Below, in pieces: positions 53,090-63,239 of a stretch of 64,000 nt of DNA. Positions within the stretch are counted from its first letter, which is position 1; every line of letters starts with the position of its first letter. This DNA comes from Astragalus membranaceus (lineage: Eukaryota; Streptophyta; Magnoliopsida; Fabales; Fabaceae). The DNA is taken from NCBI GenBank assembly GCA_039519185.1, contig CM076847.1:88446360-88510359 (forward strand), read 5' to 3'. The translations under genes were made by a program, and so were the position numbers. The notes beneath the pieces are model-generated. The model was not told where the DNA came from. It ran no database searches and worked only from the letters and a program-made list of their open reading frames with translations.

Positions 53090-53880
53090 AAAAACAAAGC
53101 ACAAATGATCTCTTTTATAAGAGGGGAAGAACATTGTTGTCTTTTGTTGAAAAACAAAGGATATTTCAAAAGTAGAACCACATGGATCGCTTTCGCTCAT
53201 AGAACCACGTGGATCGCTAGTGCTCATAGAACTACGTGGATCGCTAGCGTACCCACACGGGTCTATAATGAGATATTAATTTTATACTTATTTTTGGTTT
53301 TATGTTAGCCTATCCGAAAAATGCTCAGTTTAAGCTATTATTGGTCAAACCGTTTTGTGAAATTAATTTTGTAACAGCAAATTAATTTTGCTTTATTTCA
53401 CAACGGCTAATTCATTAATTCCGTTTTATTTTGTAACAGCAAAATTAAATCCGTTTTATTTTGTAACCTACAGTTTATGGCAATTCATTTTATAACTGAT
53501 ATTTTCATTATTAATTTCGGTTTTTCTTTGGCTTCAAATGCTGATGGAGCGTTTGCTTCATTACTTAGATGTGTAGCCTATAAAAAGCTAGTGGAGTAGC
53601 TATTGAGAATAATCGGAAAACATCACTTTCTCTCTTCGAAATAAACACTCCTGGGTTCATCTCCTGTCGCGTATAAAATTCATTCTTGCCAGTTCGGAAT
53701 CCTCTTTCGCTACTGCGATTGAGACGAGACCGGTTGTACCTCAGGGAATTTGCGTCGTAGAAGCGGATAAATTCTTCAGGGCGCGTCGAAAGACTCCTCC
53801 AGTTGTTTATCTGACATTTGTTTTGTTCGCAAGTTCTCTATCTTGTTGTTGTCTTGTTGCGTGTATTTATACAGAACCAA
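53090..53880 (+). mobile_element. divergent copia LTR fragment
   Basis: In the plus direction it follows, with many differences, the minus-strand copia LTR at 62030-63239: TTGTTGAAAAACAAAGGATATTTCAAAAG near the start, then ATAAATTCTTCAGGGC and TTTCGCTACTGCGATTGAGA, and GTTGTACCTC(A/G)G. A TATA-like CCTATAAAAAG lies at 53578-53588. No target duplication or internal region is present. It is an old solo LTR or LTR fragment of a related family. Confidence 0.7.
53174..53249 (+). repeat. three 27-bp repeats with CCACGTGG cores
   Basis: Units start at 53174, 53201 and 53228 with AGAACCAC(A/G)TGGATCGCT, the third having CTACGTGG. CACGTG is the plant G-box core (bZIP/bHLH binding, established); only unit 2 has the perfect 8-bp palindrome. 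They lie near the start of the LTR fragment, where U3 regulatory DNA is expected. Confidence 0.8.
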
Positions 53881-54039
53881 CCCAGATTCTAATAGAAATA
53901 GACACCACTTGAAAATATGTGTCTCGTTGTCTTTGTTGCTTTGGAAATTTTATCTATTACATTTAAGTTAACACTTCGACAGTAAACAGATTAGATTTAA
54001 CACTTCAACAATAAACAGATTGTAATGATATTTTTTTGA
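53881..54039. repeat. diverged relative of repeats A/B
   Basis: AATAGACACCACTTGAAAATATGTGTCTCG and TTGGAAATTTTATCTATTACATTTAA correspond to the middle of repeats A and B in the same orientation. It suggests a third, older piece of the copia-1 type U3, directly after the LTR fragment above. Confidence 0.55.
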
Positions 54040-54490
54040 TTGGATTTAACATTGCAACACCGCAAGAGAGGGAGGGAGTCTTTTGGTAATGACATTCATT
54101 TTTACTACATTTAACACCGCAACACGTGAACAGACTGGACAGCTTGAATTTGCCGAAAAAGAGACCGAATTTAGACCAATTTATTTCACATTTTTTAGCT
54201 TTATCTGCTCATCTTAAATTGCTATCGGGGTTGTGTTTCCTTTTTAATTTTTTTTTTTAAATTATTACCAATCTCGATAGAACAACACTACCGGGACCGG
54301 GAGCAATTTAATTAAGATGAATAGATAAAGATAAAAATTGTGAAATAAAATGGTCTAAATTCAATCTCTTTTTCAGCCAATTTAGTCTTTATGGTCTTTT
54401 CACTCGTCTCAGTGTTATTATATCTAGTCCAAAAAATATGTCATTACCAAAAGACCCTCTCTTGGAGTGTTGTAGTGTTAAACTAGTACA
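54040..54490. mobile_element. fold-back element with ~200-bp inverted arms
   Basis: TTTAACATTGCAACACCGCAAGAGAGGG at the left is inverted at the right (CCCTCTCTTGGAGTGTTGTAGTGTTAAA). Further in, GTCTTTTGGTAATGACAT and GAAAAAGAGACCGAATTTAGACCA also have inverted partners, with TCTCGATAGAAC-like DNA near the centre. No ORF is present. No certain target duplication was found. Confidence 0.72.
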
Positions 54491-55639
54491 TTACTCGTGC
54501 ATACGCACGGACCGATCGCGTTATGTGGTATGATTATACGCAAACAAATATAATAATTTGGAATGCCATTCAAGTATTATTACTTGTAAAATATAAAAAA
54601 AATTTATAACCAAAAAAAGTATAAAGATTTTAATAGTTTTGTTTAGGTAATAAAATTTTTTAATGGGGATAAATATTTTTTGATCTTGAATAACTAAAAT
54701 TGTATAACAAAATATGAGTATAAATTGAAGAGTAATGGTTTCAATCATCAAAATTGTAAATATGAGTGTGTTTCAAATAGCAAAACAAATAACATGTGCA
54801 TGAATAGTGCTCATAACATTGTTGATTTAGTACATTACCCATGTATCAGCACGGACTGGTCGCGTTATGTGACATGATTATACTCATACTAAAATTCTAA
54901 TTTTAAAAGTTGTTATAAAAACATATGTATCATCCCGTTGTAAGATACTTCTCGTCTTTGAGCGGTGCCGCCAGACCTTAAAAGGACAATCATTTTTGCA
55001 AATTGAGAAATTCTGGATTACACATGTTATGTTTTCACTCAAAATTGTCTCTCATGTTTGCATCTCTTCCCTTGGACCAACCACATAGATCATATCACCC
55101 AAATCAGATAAAATAGGCAAGATTAGGTGATATTTGTGTGAATAAGATGAATCGTTAGCTAATAAAATTGTGATTAGAATATAACTATATAGTACCTTAT
55201 GAAGACCACCTCAAAATGCGACTGTTTATACTTATTGGCAACAGTCCATAGATCAATTACTTGAATAGCAACCTTCCAAACGTCTTTGGAAGGCAGTGCA
55301 TCTTTTTAAGGTGTAAAATTTCCTTGCCATCTAAAATACAACCGAGTTAGTAGTTTGAACAAATGATAGGAGAGGAATATGAAGCCTTTATCAAACGTGA
55401 GTATTTCTAATAAAACAAAGAATGTGAAAACTGAAGCCTTAAAGGTAATGAATGTGCAGAATCACATTGTTCAAAGTAGTCAGCAGTAGCTAAAATAAAA
55501 AGAGTTGCAGTAGCTTCAAAACTGTACAATAAAAAAGGAAATACCTATCAAAACTAAAGCATGCATATTCTTCTGGCGCAATAAGTATGTGATAATATCA
55601 ACTCAATGGGGGTAAAGTACCAAACTCAAACATATTCTC
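54491..55639. other. AT-rich spacer with a duplicated ~65-bp word
   Basis: TAGTACATTACTCGTGCATACGCACGGACCGATCGCGTTATGTG (about 54485-54530, seen in pieces) recurs with changes at about 54829-54878. Otherwise no gene or RNA gene is visible. The end at 55630 adjoins a CACTA-like block. Confidence 0.45.
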
Positions 55640-56340
55640 ATGGTGTCTGTTTATCTTTATAACTGCTATTTATATCGGTTAAAAACGGCCTGATATTAAA
55701 AGTGATGCGGTGGCAGTTTTGTAATTAAAATTACAATTTTTATATCGGTTGCCACAGGAACCGATATAGAAAGTGGAAAAATCATCTTTCATATCAGTTC
55801 CCTTCAATAACCGTTATAGAAAGTGGGGCTTTCATAACGGGTCAAAACACCACCCGTTATAGAAAATAAAAAATTGGTTCATTTTGTTCGCTCTCTCCCT
55901 TATCTCTTCCGCGTTTCCACAGCGCACGCGATGAAAACCCTCTTCTTCAACTCAAAACCATCTTCTTTATCTCAGAAAACCCTCTTCTTCATCTCACAAA
56001 ACCCTCTTCTTCATCAACCTCGCTCACCACGATGCAACGAGCTCACCACGATGCAACCTCGCTATCACCACGATGCAACCTCGCTATCACCACGATGCAA
56101 CGCCATTTTCCCACCGATGCGACGAGCTCACCACGATGCAACTAAATCTCACTCTCTGAACCAAACTTTTCCTCTCTGCGAACCAAACTGAGAACCCAAA
56201 TACCATTCCTTTCTTGATTGCGAACCCTAATCTCATTCCTCTATTGATTGCGAACCCTAATCCTGTTCTTCTCTACGATTTTGAGCCCTAATCTGAAGAA
56301 ATCAGGAACGAACTCAGAAAACTCAACAGGTTGGTAATGG
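55640..56340. mobile_element. CACTA-like end fragment with ATATCGGTT repeats
   Basis: TATATCGGTT / AACCGATATA and AACGG(G/T)T / ACCCGTTATAGAAAG words occur in both orientations over 55665-55865, the pattern of CACTA subterminal repeats. A pyrimidine-rich leader and CACGATGCAAC repeats (56028-56145) come next. I could not find a CACTA terminus or target duplication. The 105-codon frame 55874-56191 translates the CACGATGCAAC repeat and is not supported as a gene. Confidence 0.4.
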
Positions 56341-56420
56341 AAGTCCATCTATGTTTATATTCTTAGTCTTGTTGAAGTTGATCTAGTCTGCATGTTTTCA
56401 CAGCAATCTAATTATCTTTT

Positions 56421-57628
56421 TGTTGTCGAAAATGCTGACTGCAGTCGAAATTCTATAGTCGAATTTCAGAAGTAAATTTCGACTGATGTTGTTGAGAGGC
56501 AAGGGCTTCTGCGAACCAAGTGTCCAGAAACAGAAGCTGTCGAAGTCGAATTATCTGCTGTCGAAAAATGAACCTGCAAACACAGAAATGTTAGATAAAC
56601 AACCGGAGGCGTCTTGCGACTGCCCTGAAGAATTTATCCGCCTCTACAGCGCAAATTCTCCGAGGTACAACCGGGTCCTCTCAATCGCAGTAGCGAAAGA
56701 AGTATCAGAACTAGCAAGAAAAACTTAATCTTAACAGGAGAGCAACCCAGAGCTCTTTTTCAAGAAAGGTGGAAAAATAAATTTTGAGATATATTTCAAG
56801 TGCAACTCGAAATCGTTTATATAGGCTTTACGAAAAATAGCTGTTAGAGACATAGGCTCCAGCAATCAATAGCCAGACAAAACCGTTTTCGAAAATCAAT
56901 TGTGATCAAAAGATTTGACTCTGCGGTTACGAAATAAATACGTTTAAAAGAAAAGAAGTCGTTGGAAGAAACTGACAGTTACAAAATAAAGGGAATTAAG
57001 GTTCAGTTTTCGACCAAATCTTTTCGCCAGTCAGTTCGACCAACTTTCAGTTTTCGACCAGATTGTATTGCCAATCGGTTCGACCAACTTGCAGTTTTCG
57101 ACCTGAGCTTTCCGTTACAAATTATTTCATAAAACATTTCGACCCATGATTAGGCGTATACGGAAAGGCTGATAAAAGTAATATTTCATTTAATAAAATT
57201 AGTACAAAGCCAGTCGAGCGCGCAGGGGGGGGGGGAATCGAAAGATTCGCACTGAACCAAGCCATGTTGGTCTCTGCTTGTGCGCGCAAGGGAGTCCCTT
57301 TTAGTTGATTGTTTACTAGCTCTCATTAAGCTTTAGTATATGAAGACTTTGGTGAATCCAAAGCCAAGCAATGTGGGACTTCTCACTTTTGAAATATCCT
57401 TTTATTTTCAATAAAATACAACAATCCCCCACATATTTCAAAAGTTGAAAAATAAATTTATAAAAGAGGTTTTCTGGGTTAACATCGTAGATGTAATGTT
57501 TCGGAGCTGTATAGCAAGCTATGGAACCAGTCCTAGATAGATAAAACATAACATACTGTGAATTGGTATAGCAAGCTATGGAACCCAAGACGCATATTAT
57601 ATGTTAGAGGTTTCATTATCACATTACA
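56421..57628 (-). repeat. copia array LTR 1 (left)
   Basis: 1208 bp. On the minus strand it starts TGTAATGTGATAATG after the polypurine tract GTGGGGG and ends TCGACAACA. TATA at 56817-56824. It differs from LTR 2 by about two substitutions (for example C/T at 56435) and an 11- versus 13-G run. It holds many GTCGAAA/TTTCGAC words. The 80-codon plus frame 56486-56728 also occurs in LTR 2 only because the LTRs are identical. Confidence 0.95.
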
Positions 57629-58013
57629 CCCCCACAATTCTTGCTGTTTTCGCGGTGTTGCGCTACTAGGCCCTGCGCATGCTCGGTATTCATGAGTGCT
57701 CTAGAGACCTCGCCAGGATCTCATGCAAGCGGCCTCACTTGACACTAATATAGGTGATTTCATCAAGTGTATGCTGCAAGTCATACACCACCCATAAGGG
57801 CTATGAAAATCATTAAAAGCTTTAAGCTTATCCTTTTAACCCTGCAGTCTAGCACCATCACAATAACACCATAGGAAGGGACAATAATGAAATTAATTTA
57901 CTTGAATTAATTTCCAGTGCTAGCACTATCAAGAAGTAACTTGTTTTTACCACATTGAACCTTATTCATGGGATCTCCAATCACAAAGGTTGGGTTACCA
58001 TCACTTCTTAATA
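57629..58013 (-). other. copia array 3' untranslated region and polypurine tract
   Basis: On the minus strand AATTGTGGGGG immediately precedes the LTR (57629-57640). The rest is non-coding, between the pol stop and the LTR. Confidence 0.75.
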
Positions 58014-60707
58014 TCAGTTGGCTTTTAGTCCCATTCCCCTTGATGTTTCACATATCATTTTCTTCCCTAAGGGTTTTGTCAGAGGATCGGCCAAATTCAC
58101 TTCTGACTTCACATAATCGATTGATATTGCTCCATACTTTTGCAATTGTTTGACAACATTATGTCTTAATTGCACATGTCTATTTTTGCCATTATAGGTC
58201 TTATTCTTTGCAATGGCTATTGCCGATTGACTATCACAATGTATTGACACTGATGGTGTCGGTTTTATTCCCAAAGGAATACTAGCTAAAAGGTTCTTCA
58301 ACCATTCAGCTTCAGTACCAGCCAATTCCAGAGCTACAAATTCCGACTCCATAGTCGATCTAGCAATAATGGATTGTTTGGCTGACCTCCAAGTTACCGC
58401 ACCACCACCAAGTGTGAAAATGTAACCACTAGTGGATTTTGTCTCATCTGAATCAGATATCCAGTTAGCATCGCAGTATCCCTCTAATACTGCGGGAAAT
58501 CCACTATAAGTAATACCATAAGTTGTGGTACCTCTCAAATATCTCATAAGGTGAGCAATTGCCTTCCAATGATCCTGACCAGGATTGTGAGTATACCTAC
58601 TCAGACGACCGACTGCGAATGCAATGTCTGGTCGAGAAAAGTTCATTAAATGCAGTAGGCTCCCAATTACTTGGGCATACTGAGGTTGGTCAACAGGATC
58701 ACCTCTATTTTTCTTTAAGCGTGAGTTAGCTTCATAGGGGGTACTCAAGGGGGTTGAGTCATAGTGTCCAAACTTCCTAAGAAGTTTTTCCACATAATGA
58801 TCTTGTGATAGTGTGATACTATCACTTTCCCTGATGATTCTAACTCCTAATATTACATTAGCCTCACCCATATCTTTCATGTCGAAACTAGATGAAAGAA
58901 AGGATTTTGTTTTGATAACAATATCCAGACAAGTACCAAATATGAGCATGTCATCTACATATAAACATATGATTACATGTTCTCCACACACAGTTTTAGT
59001 GTAAACACATTTATCAACTTCAGTTGTGGTGAAGCCATCTTCGACTAAGGTTCTGTCGAATTTTTCATGCCATTGTTTTGGTGCTTGTTTTAAACCATAT
59101 AATGACTTAAGGAGTTTGCATACTTTGTTTTCTTGACCTGAAACTATACATCCTTCGGGTTGATTCATGTAAATTTCTTCTTCTAAGTCACCGTTCAAAA
59201 AGGCGGTTTTAACATCCATTTGATGAATAACTAGTTTGTGGATAGAAGCCAAAGCTATTAAAACTCTAATAGAAGAAATTCTTGTTACTGGAGCAAAGGT
59301 ATCGAAATAATCAATGTTTTGTTTTTGAGAAAAACCTTTTGCTACTAGTCTTGCTTTGTATTTATCAATAGACCCATCAGGGTTATATTTTCTTTTGAAA
59401 ATCCACTTGCATCCTATTGATTTTGCCCCAGGTGGTAAATCAACTAAGGTCCAAGTGTTACATTTGGAAATTGAGTCTATTTCAGTTTTAATGGCTTCTT
59501 TCCAAAATTTCGACTCAGAAGAAGAAGTTGCTTCAAAAAAGGTTTCTGGATCTTTTTCGACTAGATAAGTGTAAAAATCATTTCCGAAGGATGTTTCTTT
59601 TCTTGGCCTTTTACTTCTCCTTAGTTCTTGATACGGTTCCTCATGAGTTTCATCATTAGTACTTGCTAATGGTTGTCTAGATATACTATCATGTTTCAAA
59701 GGAAAAACGTTTTCAAAAAACTCAGCATTTTTAGTTTCCACGATAGTATTATTATCTAAAACATCACTTTTCACAACAATGAATCTATAAGCAGCGCTGT
59801 GTTCTGCATATCCTATAAAAACACAATCATAGGTTTTGCAACCAATTTTTCTTTTCTTAGGATCAGGCAACATAACTTTAGCTAAGCACCCCCACACTTT
59901 TAAATATTTTAAGTTAGGTTGATAACCTTTCCACAGTTCATAGGGGGTCTTTCCGGTTTTCCTATGAGGAGTTCTATTTTGTATAAAACAAGCAGTTAAT
60001 ATAGCCTCACCCCACAAGTTAGATGGCGCTTTAGAACTTATTAACATAGCGTTCATCATTTCTTTCAATGTCCTATTTTTCCTTTCGGCTATGCCATTAG
60101 ATTCAGGTGAATAGGGGGGAGTTGTTTCATGTATTATACCTTCCTTTTCACAAAAATCATTAAAAGATATGTATTCTCCTCCACGGTCGGATCTAACTCT
60201 TTTAATCTTTCTATCTAATTGATTTTCGACTTCAGCTTTATATGAAAGAAAAGCTTCAAAAGCTTCATCTTTTTGTCTTAACAGAAACACCTTAGTGTAT
60301 CGCGAAAAATCATCTATAAACGTTACATAATAATTTTTTCCGCCCCTAGTTGGAGTTTGTTTTAGATCTCCTAGGTCCGTATGAATTAAACTAAGCAGTT
60401 CAGTTTCACGATGTACTGGGGGACACGATTTCTTTGTTAATTTGGATTCAACACATACATCGCATTTACTATGTTGATTATCACTAGTCGAAATCATGCC
60501 AAGGCGTTGCAATTTAATAACATACTGAAAGTTAATATGACCTAGTCTAGCATGCCACATATTATAAGAGTCAATCAAGTAAGCAGAAGTCGAAACATTG
60601 TTATTGAAATCAAAAGTGTTGAGTACAAAAAGTCCATGATCATAATATCCCTTTCCAACAAAAATGTTGTTCTTGGTTAGAACAATCTTATCAGATTCAA
60701 ATGTCAC
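58014..60707 (-). CDS. copia array pol: integrase, reverse transcriptase, RNase H (intact 897 codons)
   Basis: An open frame with all three domains. The GAG-pre-integrase and zinc segment is YNMWHARLGHINFQYV and CDVCVESK; integrase has LIHTDLGDL, VRSDRGGEYI and SPESNGIAERKNRT, giving the D, D, E triad. RT has NTWTLVDLPPGAKSIGCKWI, DVKTAFLNGDLEEEIYM and catalytic ICLYVDDMLIFG. RNase H has GYCDANWISDSDE, SIIARSTMESEFVAL and CDSQSAIAI. It ends GKKMICETSRGMGLKAN. The first residues (MTFESDK) are not a true start: pol should be read through from gag-protease, but a frameshift lies just upstream (60707-60760). No internal stop. Confidence 0.93.
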   Translation of the reverse strand: MTFESDKIVLTKNNIFVGKGYYDHGLFVLNTFDFNNNVSTSAYLIDSYNMWHARLGHINFQYVIKLQRLGMISTSDNQHSKCDVCVESKLTKKSCPPVHRETELLSLIHTDLGDLKQTPTRGGKNYYVTFIDDFSRYTKVFLLRQKDEAFEAFLSYKAEVENQLDRKIKRVRSDRGGEYISFNDFCEKEGIIHETTPPYSPESNGIAERKNRTLKEMMNAMLISSKAPSNLWGEAILTACFIQNRTPHRKTGKTPYELWKGYQPNLKYLKVWGCLAKVMLPDPKKRKIGCKTYDCVFIGYAEHSAAYRFIVVKSDVLDNNTIVETKNAEFFENVFPLKHDSISRQPLASTNDETHEEPYQELRRSKRPRKETSFGNDFYTYLVEKDPETFFEATSSSESKFWKEAIKTEIDSISKCNTWTLVDLPPGAKSIGCKWIFKRKYNPDGSIDKYKARLVAKGFSQKQNIDYFDTFAPVTRISSIRVLIALASIHKLVIHQMDVKTAFLNGDLEEEIYMNQPEGCIVSGQENKVCKLLKSLYGLKQAPKQWHEKFDRTLVEDGFTTTEVDKCVYTKTVCGEHVIICLYVDDMLIFGTCLDIVIKTKSFLSSSFDMKDMGEANVILGVRIIRESDSITLSQDHYVEKLLRKFGHYDSTPLSTPYEANSRLKKNRGDPVDQPQYAQVIGSLLHLMNFSRPDIAFAVGRLSRYTHNPGQDHWKAIAHLMRYLRGTTTYGITYSGFPAVLEGYCDANWISDSDETKSTSGYIFTLGGGAVTWRSAKQSIIARSTMESEFVALELAGTEAEWLKNLLASIPLGIKPTPSVSIHCDSQSAIAIAKNKTYNGKNRHVQLRHNVVKQLQKYGAISIDYVKSEVNLADPLTKPLGKKMICETSRGMGLKAN

Positions 60708-62013
60708 TTTGATACCATGTTTCAGCAGAACCCCAACAGAGATCAGGTTTGCCCTACAGCAGTGAAGAACTTTTCCCGATTAGGCACATGAAGCACATTT
60801 GTGAGAGCCAGAGTTTTTCCCGATGTGAGCTTGAGAAGAACTTTTCCTTTTCCCACAACTGGGGCTGGATGTGAGTCACCCAGATAGATATTTTCTTCTC
60901 CTTCCCCTACAGCAGTGTAGGAGGTAAAAACTTCTCTATTAGCACAAATGTGCTTGGTGGCTCCAGAATCCACCACCCATTTGTTCACATCAGTTGCCAT
61001 GTTGACCAGAGAAACGACAGCAGCAATGACATCGTCATCCTCATTATCATCTCCACCAGCATCAGCCAAGTTGGCGTTAGCCTTAGGAGGATTGTCATTT
61101 CTCGCCCTATGCCTGCATTTAGGTGCATAGTGTCCTGGCTTTCCACAAACAAAGCAGTATCCTCTTTTCTTGAATTCAGTGCTTTGAGTACCAGGATAAT
61201 GATCATTGTTCTTTTTGTGATACTTTTGATTAGATGATTTCTTGGGATCATACCTTTTGTTTGGAGAGTCTGATTTGCCTTTGTCGAACCTTGAAGGGTT
61301 GTTCATCACCATGTTTGCCCGTGAAGCCATTGATTTCGCCTTTGTCTTGTTACTCTCTTTTCGGTTGGTATCTTCGATGATGATATGAGTCAACAGCTCG
61401 TTCAGTGACAATTGCTTGTGTTTGTGCTTCAGTTGTTGCTTGTAGTCCTTCCATGATTCTGGCAGCTTCTCAATCAGAATACCTGCAATGAACTCGTCAG
61501 GGAGAACTATTCAGCCTTCATTTCCTCTAGTAATTTGTGATACTAGTTGATTTGAGTTTTGATTTCGCCAGTTTCACTCATGACCCAATTGTAGTAGTTG
61601 CTGATGACGAATTTCTGCTTGCTTGCATCTTCAGCGGTGTATTTGAGAATCATTGATTCCCAGATCTGATTAGCTTCCTTGTAGGTGCAGTAGATGTCAA
61701 ACAATTCGTTGGAGAGGGTGCTGAGAATTGTGTGACGACACACTTTGTTGGCATGGGTCCAAACTTCGACCTGTTTGGGAGTAGCAGGTTCGATAGGTTT
61801 GGAGTCAGTAAGAGCAGCAGCAACTCCGTGCATGTCAAGAAGGGAACTCACGCGTTCCTGCCACCTGCGAAAATTTTGGCCTGCGAAGACCTCAATCTTA
61901 GAGATGTCAGGGAAAGGTTTCGCATAAGTTACCGGAACAGCAGAAGGGATGATAACAGTGTTGTTGTTGTTGACGGGAGCACCGTTATCATCGTTGTTGA
62001 TTGCGTCAGCCAT
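60708..62013 (-). pseudogene. copia array gag-protease (one stop, two frame changes)
   Basis: ATG at 62013 opens MADAINNDDNG and a UBN2-type gag (FAGQNFRRWQERVSSLLDMH, VEVWTHANKVCRHTILSTL). TAG at 61543-61545 interrupts it; a short deletion near 61510 changes frame. Gag resumes at 61411 (SLNELLTHIIIEDTN) with the zinc knuckle CFVCGKPGHYAPKC and the protease motif WVVDSGATKHICAN, and ends REKFFTAVGQT at 60743, where the frame shifts again to join pol. Breaks in such a young copy imply mobilisation in trans or decay before the array formed. Only 16 bp separate the LTR from the ATG, and no standard TGGTATCAGAG primer site is present there. Confidence 0.87.
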
Positions 62014-62029
62014 GATAAATTCTTCAGAT

Positions 62030-63239
62030 TGTTGTCGAAAATGTTGACTGCAGTCGAAATTCTATAGTCGAATTTCAGAAGTAAATTTCGACTGATGTTG
62101 TTGAGAGGCAAGGGCTTCTGCGAACCAAGTGTCCAAAAACAGAAGCTGTCGAAGTCGAATTATCTGCTGTCGAAAAATGAACCTGCAAACACAGAAATGT
62201 TAGATAAACAACCGGAGGCGTCTTGCGACTGCCCTGAAGAATTTATCCGCCTCTACAGCGCAAATTCTCCGAGGTACAACCGGGTCCTCTCAATCGCAGT
62301 AGCGAAAGAAGTATCAGAACTAGCAAGAAAAACTTAATCTTAACAGGAGAGCAACCCAGAGCTCTTTTTCAAGAAAGGTGGAAAAATAAATTTTGAGATA
62401 TATTTCAAGTGCAACTCGAAATCGTTTATATAGGCTTTACGAAAAATAGCTGTTAGAGACATAGGCTCCAGCAATCAATAGCCAGACAAAACCGTTTTCG
62501 AAAATCAATTGTGATCAAAAGATTTGACTCTGCGGTTACGAAATAAATACGTTTAAAAGAAAAGAAGTCGTTGGAAGAAACTGACAGTTACAAAATAAAG
62601 GGAATTAAGGTTCAGTTTTCGACCAAATCTTTTCGCCAGTCAGTTCGACCAACTTTCAGTTTTCGACCAGATTGTATTGCCAATCGGTTCGACCAACTTG
62701 CAGTTTTCGACCTGAGCTTTCCGTTACAAATTATTTCATAAAACATTTCGACCCATGATTAGGCGTATACGGAAAGGCTGATAAAAGTAATATTTCATTT
62801 AATAAAATTAGTACAAAGCCAGTCGAGCGCGCAGGGGGGGGGGGGGAATCGAAAGATTCGCACTGAACCAAGCCATGTTGGTCTCTGCTTGTGCGCGCAA
62901 GGGAGTCCCTTTTAGTTGATTGTTTACTAGCTCTCATTAAGCTTTAGTATATGAAGACTTTGGTGAATCCAAAGCCAAGCAATGTGGGACTTCTCACTTT
63001 TGAAATATCCTTTTATTTTCAATAAAATACAACAATCCCCCACATATTTCAAAAGTTGAAAAATAAATTTATAAAAGAGGTTTTCTGGGTTAACATCGTA
63101 GATGTAATGTTTCGGAGCTGTATAGCAAGCTATGGAACCAGTCCTAGATAGATAAAACATAACATACTGTGAATTGGTATAGCAAGCTATGGAACCCAAG
63201 ACGCATATTATATGTTAGAGGTTTCATTATCACATTACA
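62030..63239 (-). repeat. copia array LTR 2 (shared middle LTR)
   Basis: 1210 bp, nearly identical to LTR 1. It acts as 5' LTR of the left internal region and adjoins, at 63240, the 3' end of a second internal region. TATA at about 62427-62434. Confidence 0.95.

Noticed and set aside
55874..56191. 105-codon plus frame
   Set aside because: Largely translation of CACGATGCAAC repeats and CTTCTTC tracts in the leader of a CACTA-like fragment.
56486..56728. 80-codon plus frame conserved in both LTRs (also 62095-62337)
   Set aside because: Conservation equals LTR identity; it is antisense to the element and the divergent LTR at 53090-53880 does not keep it open.
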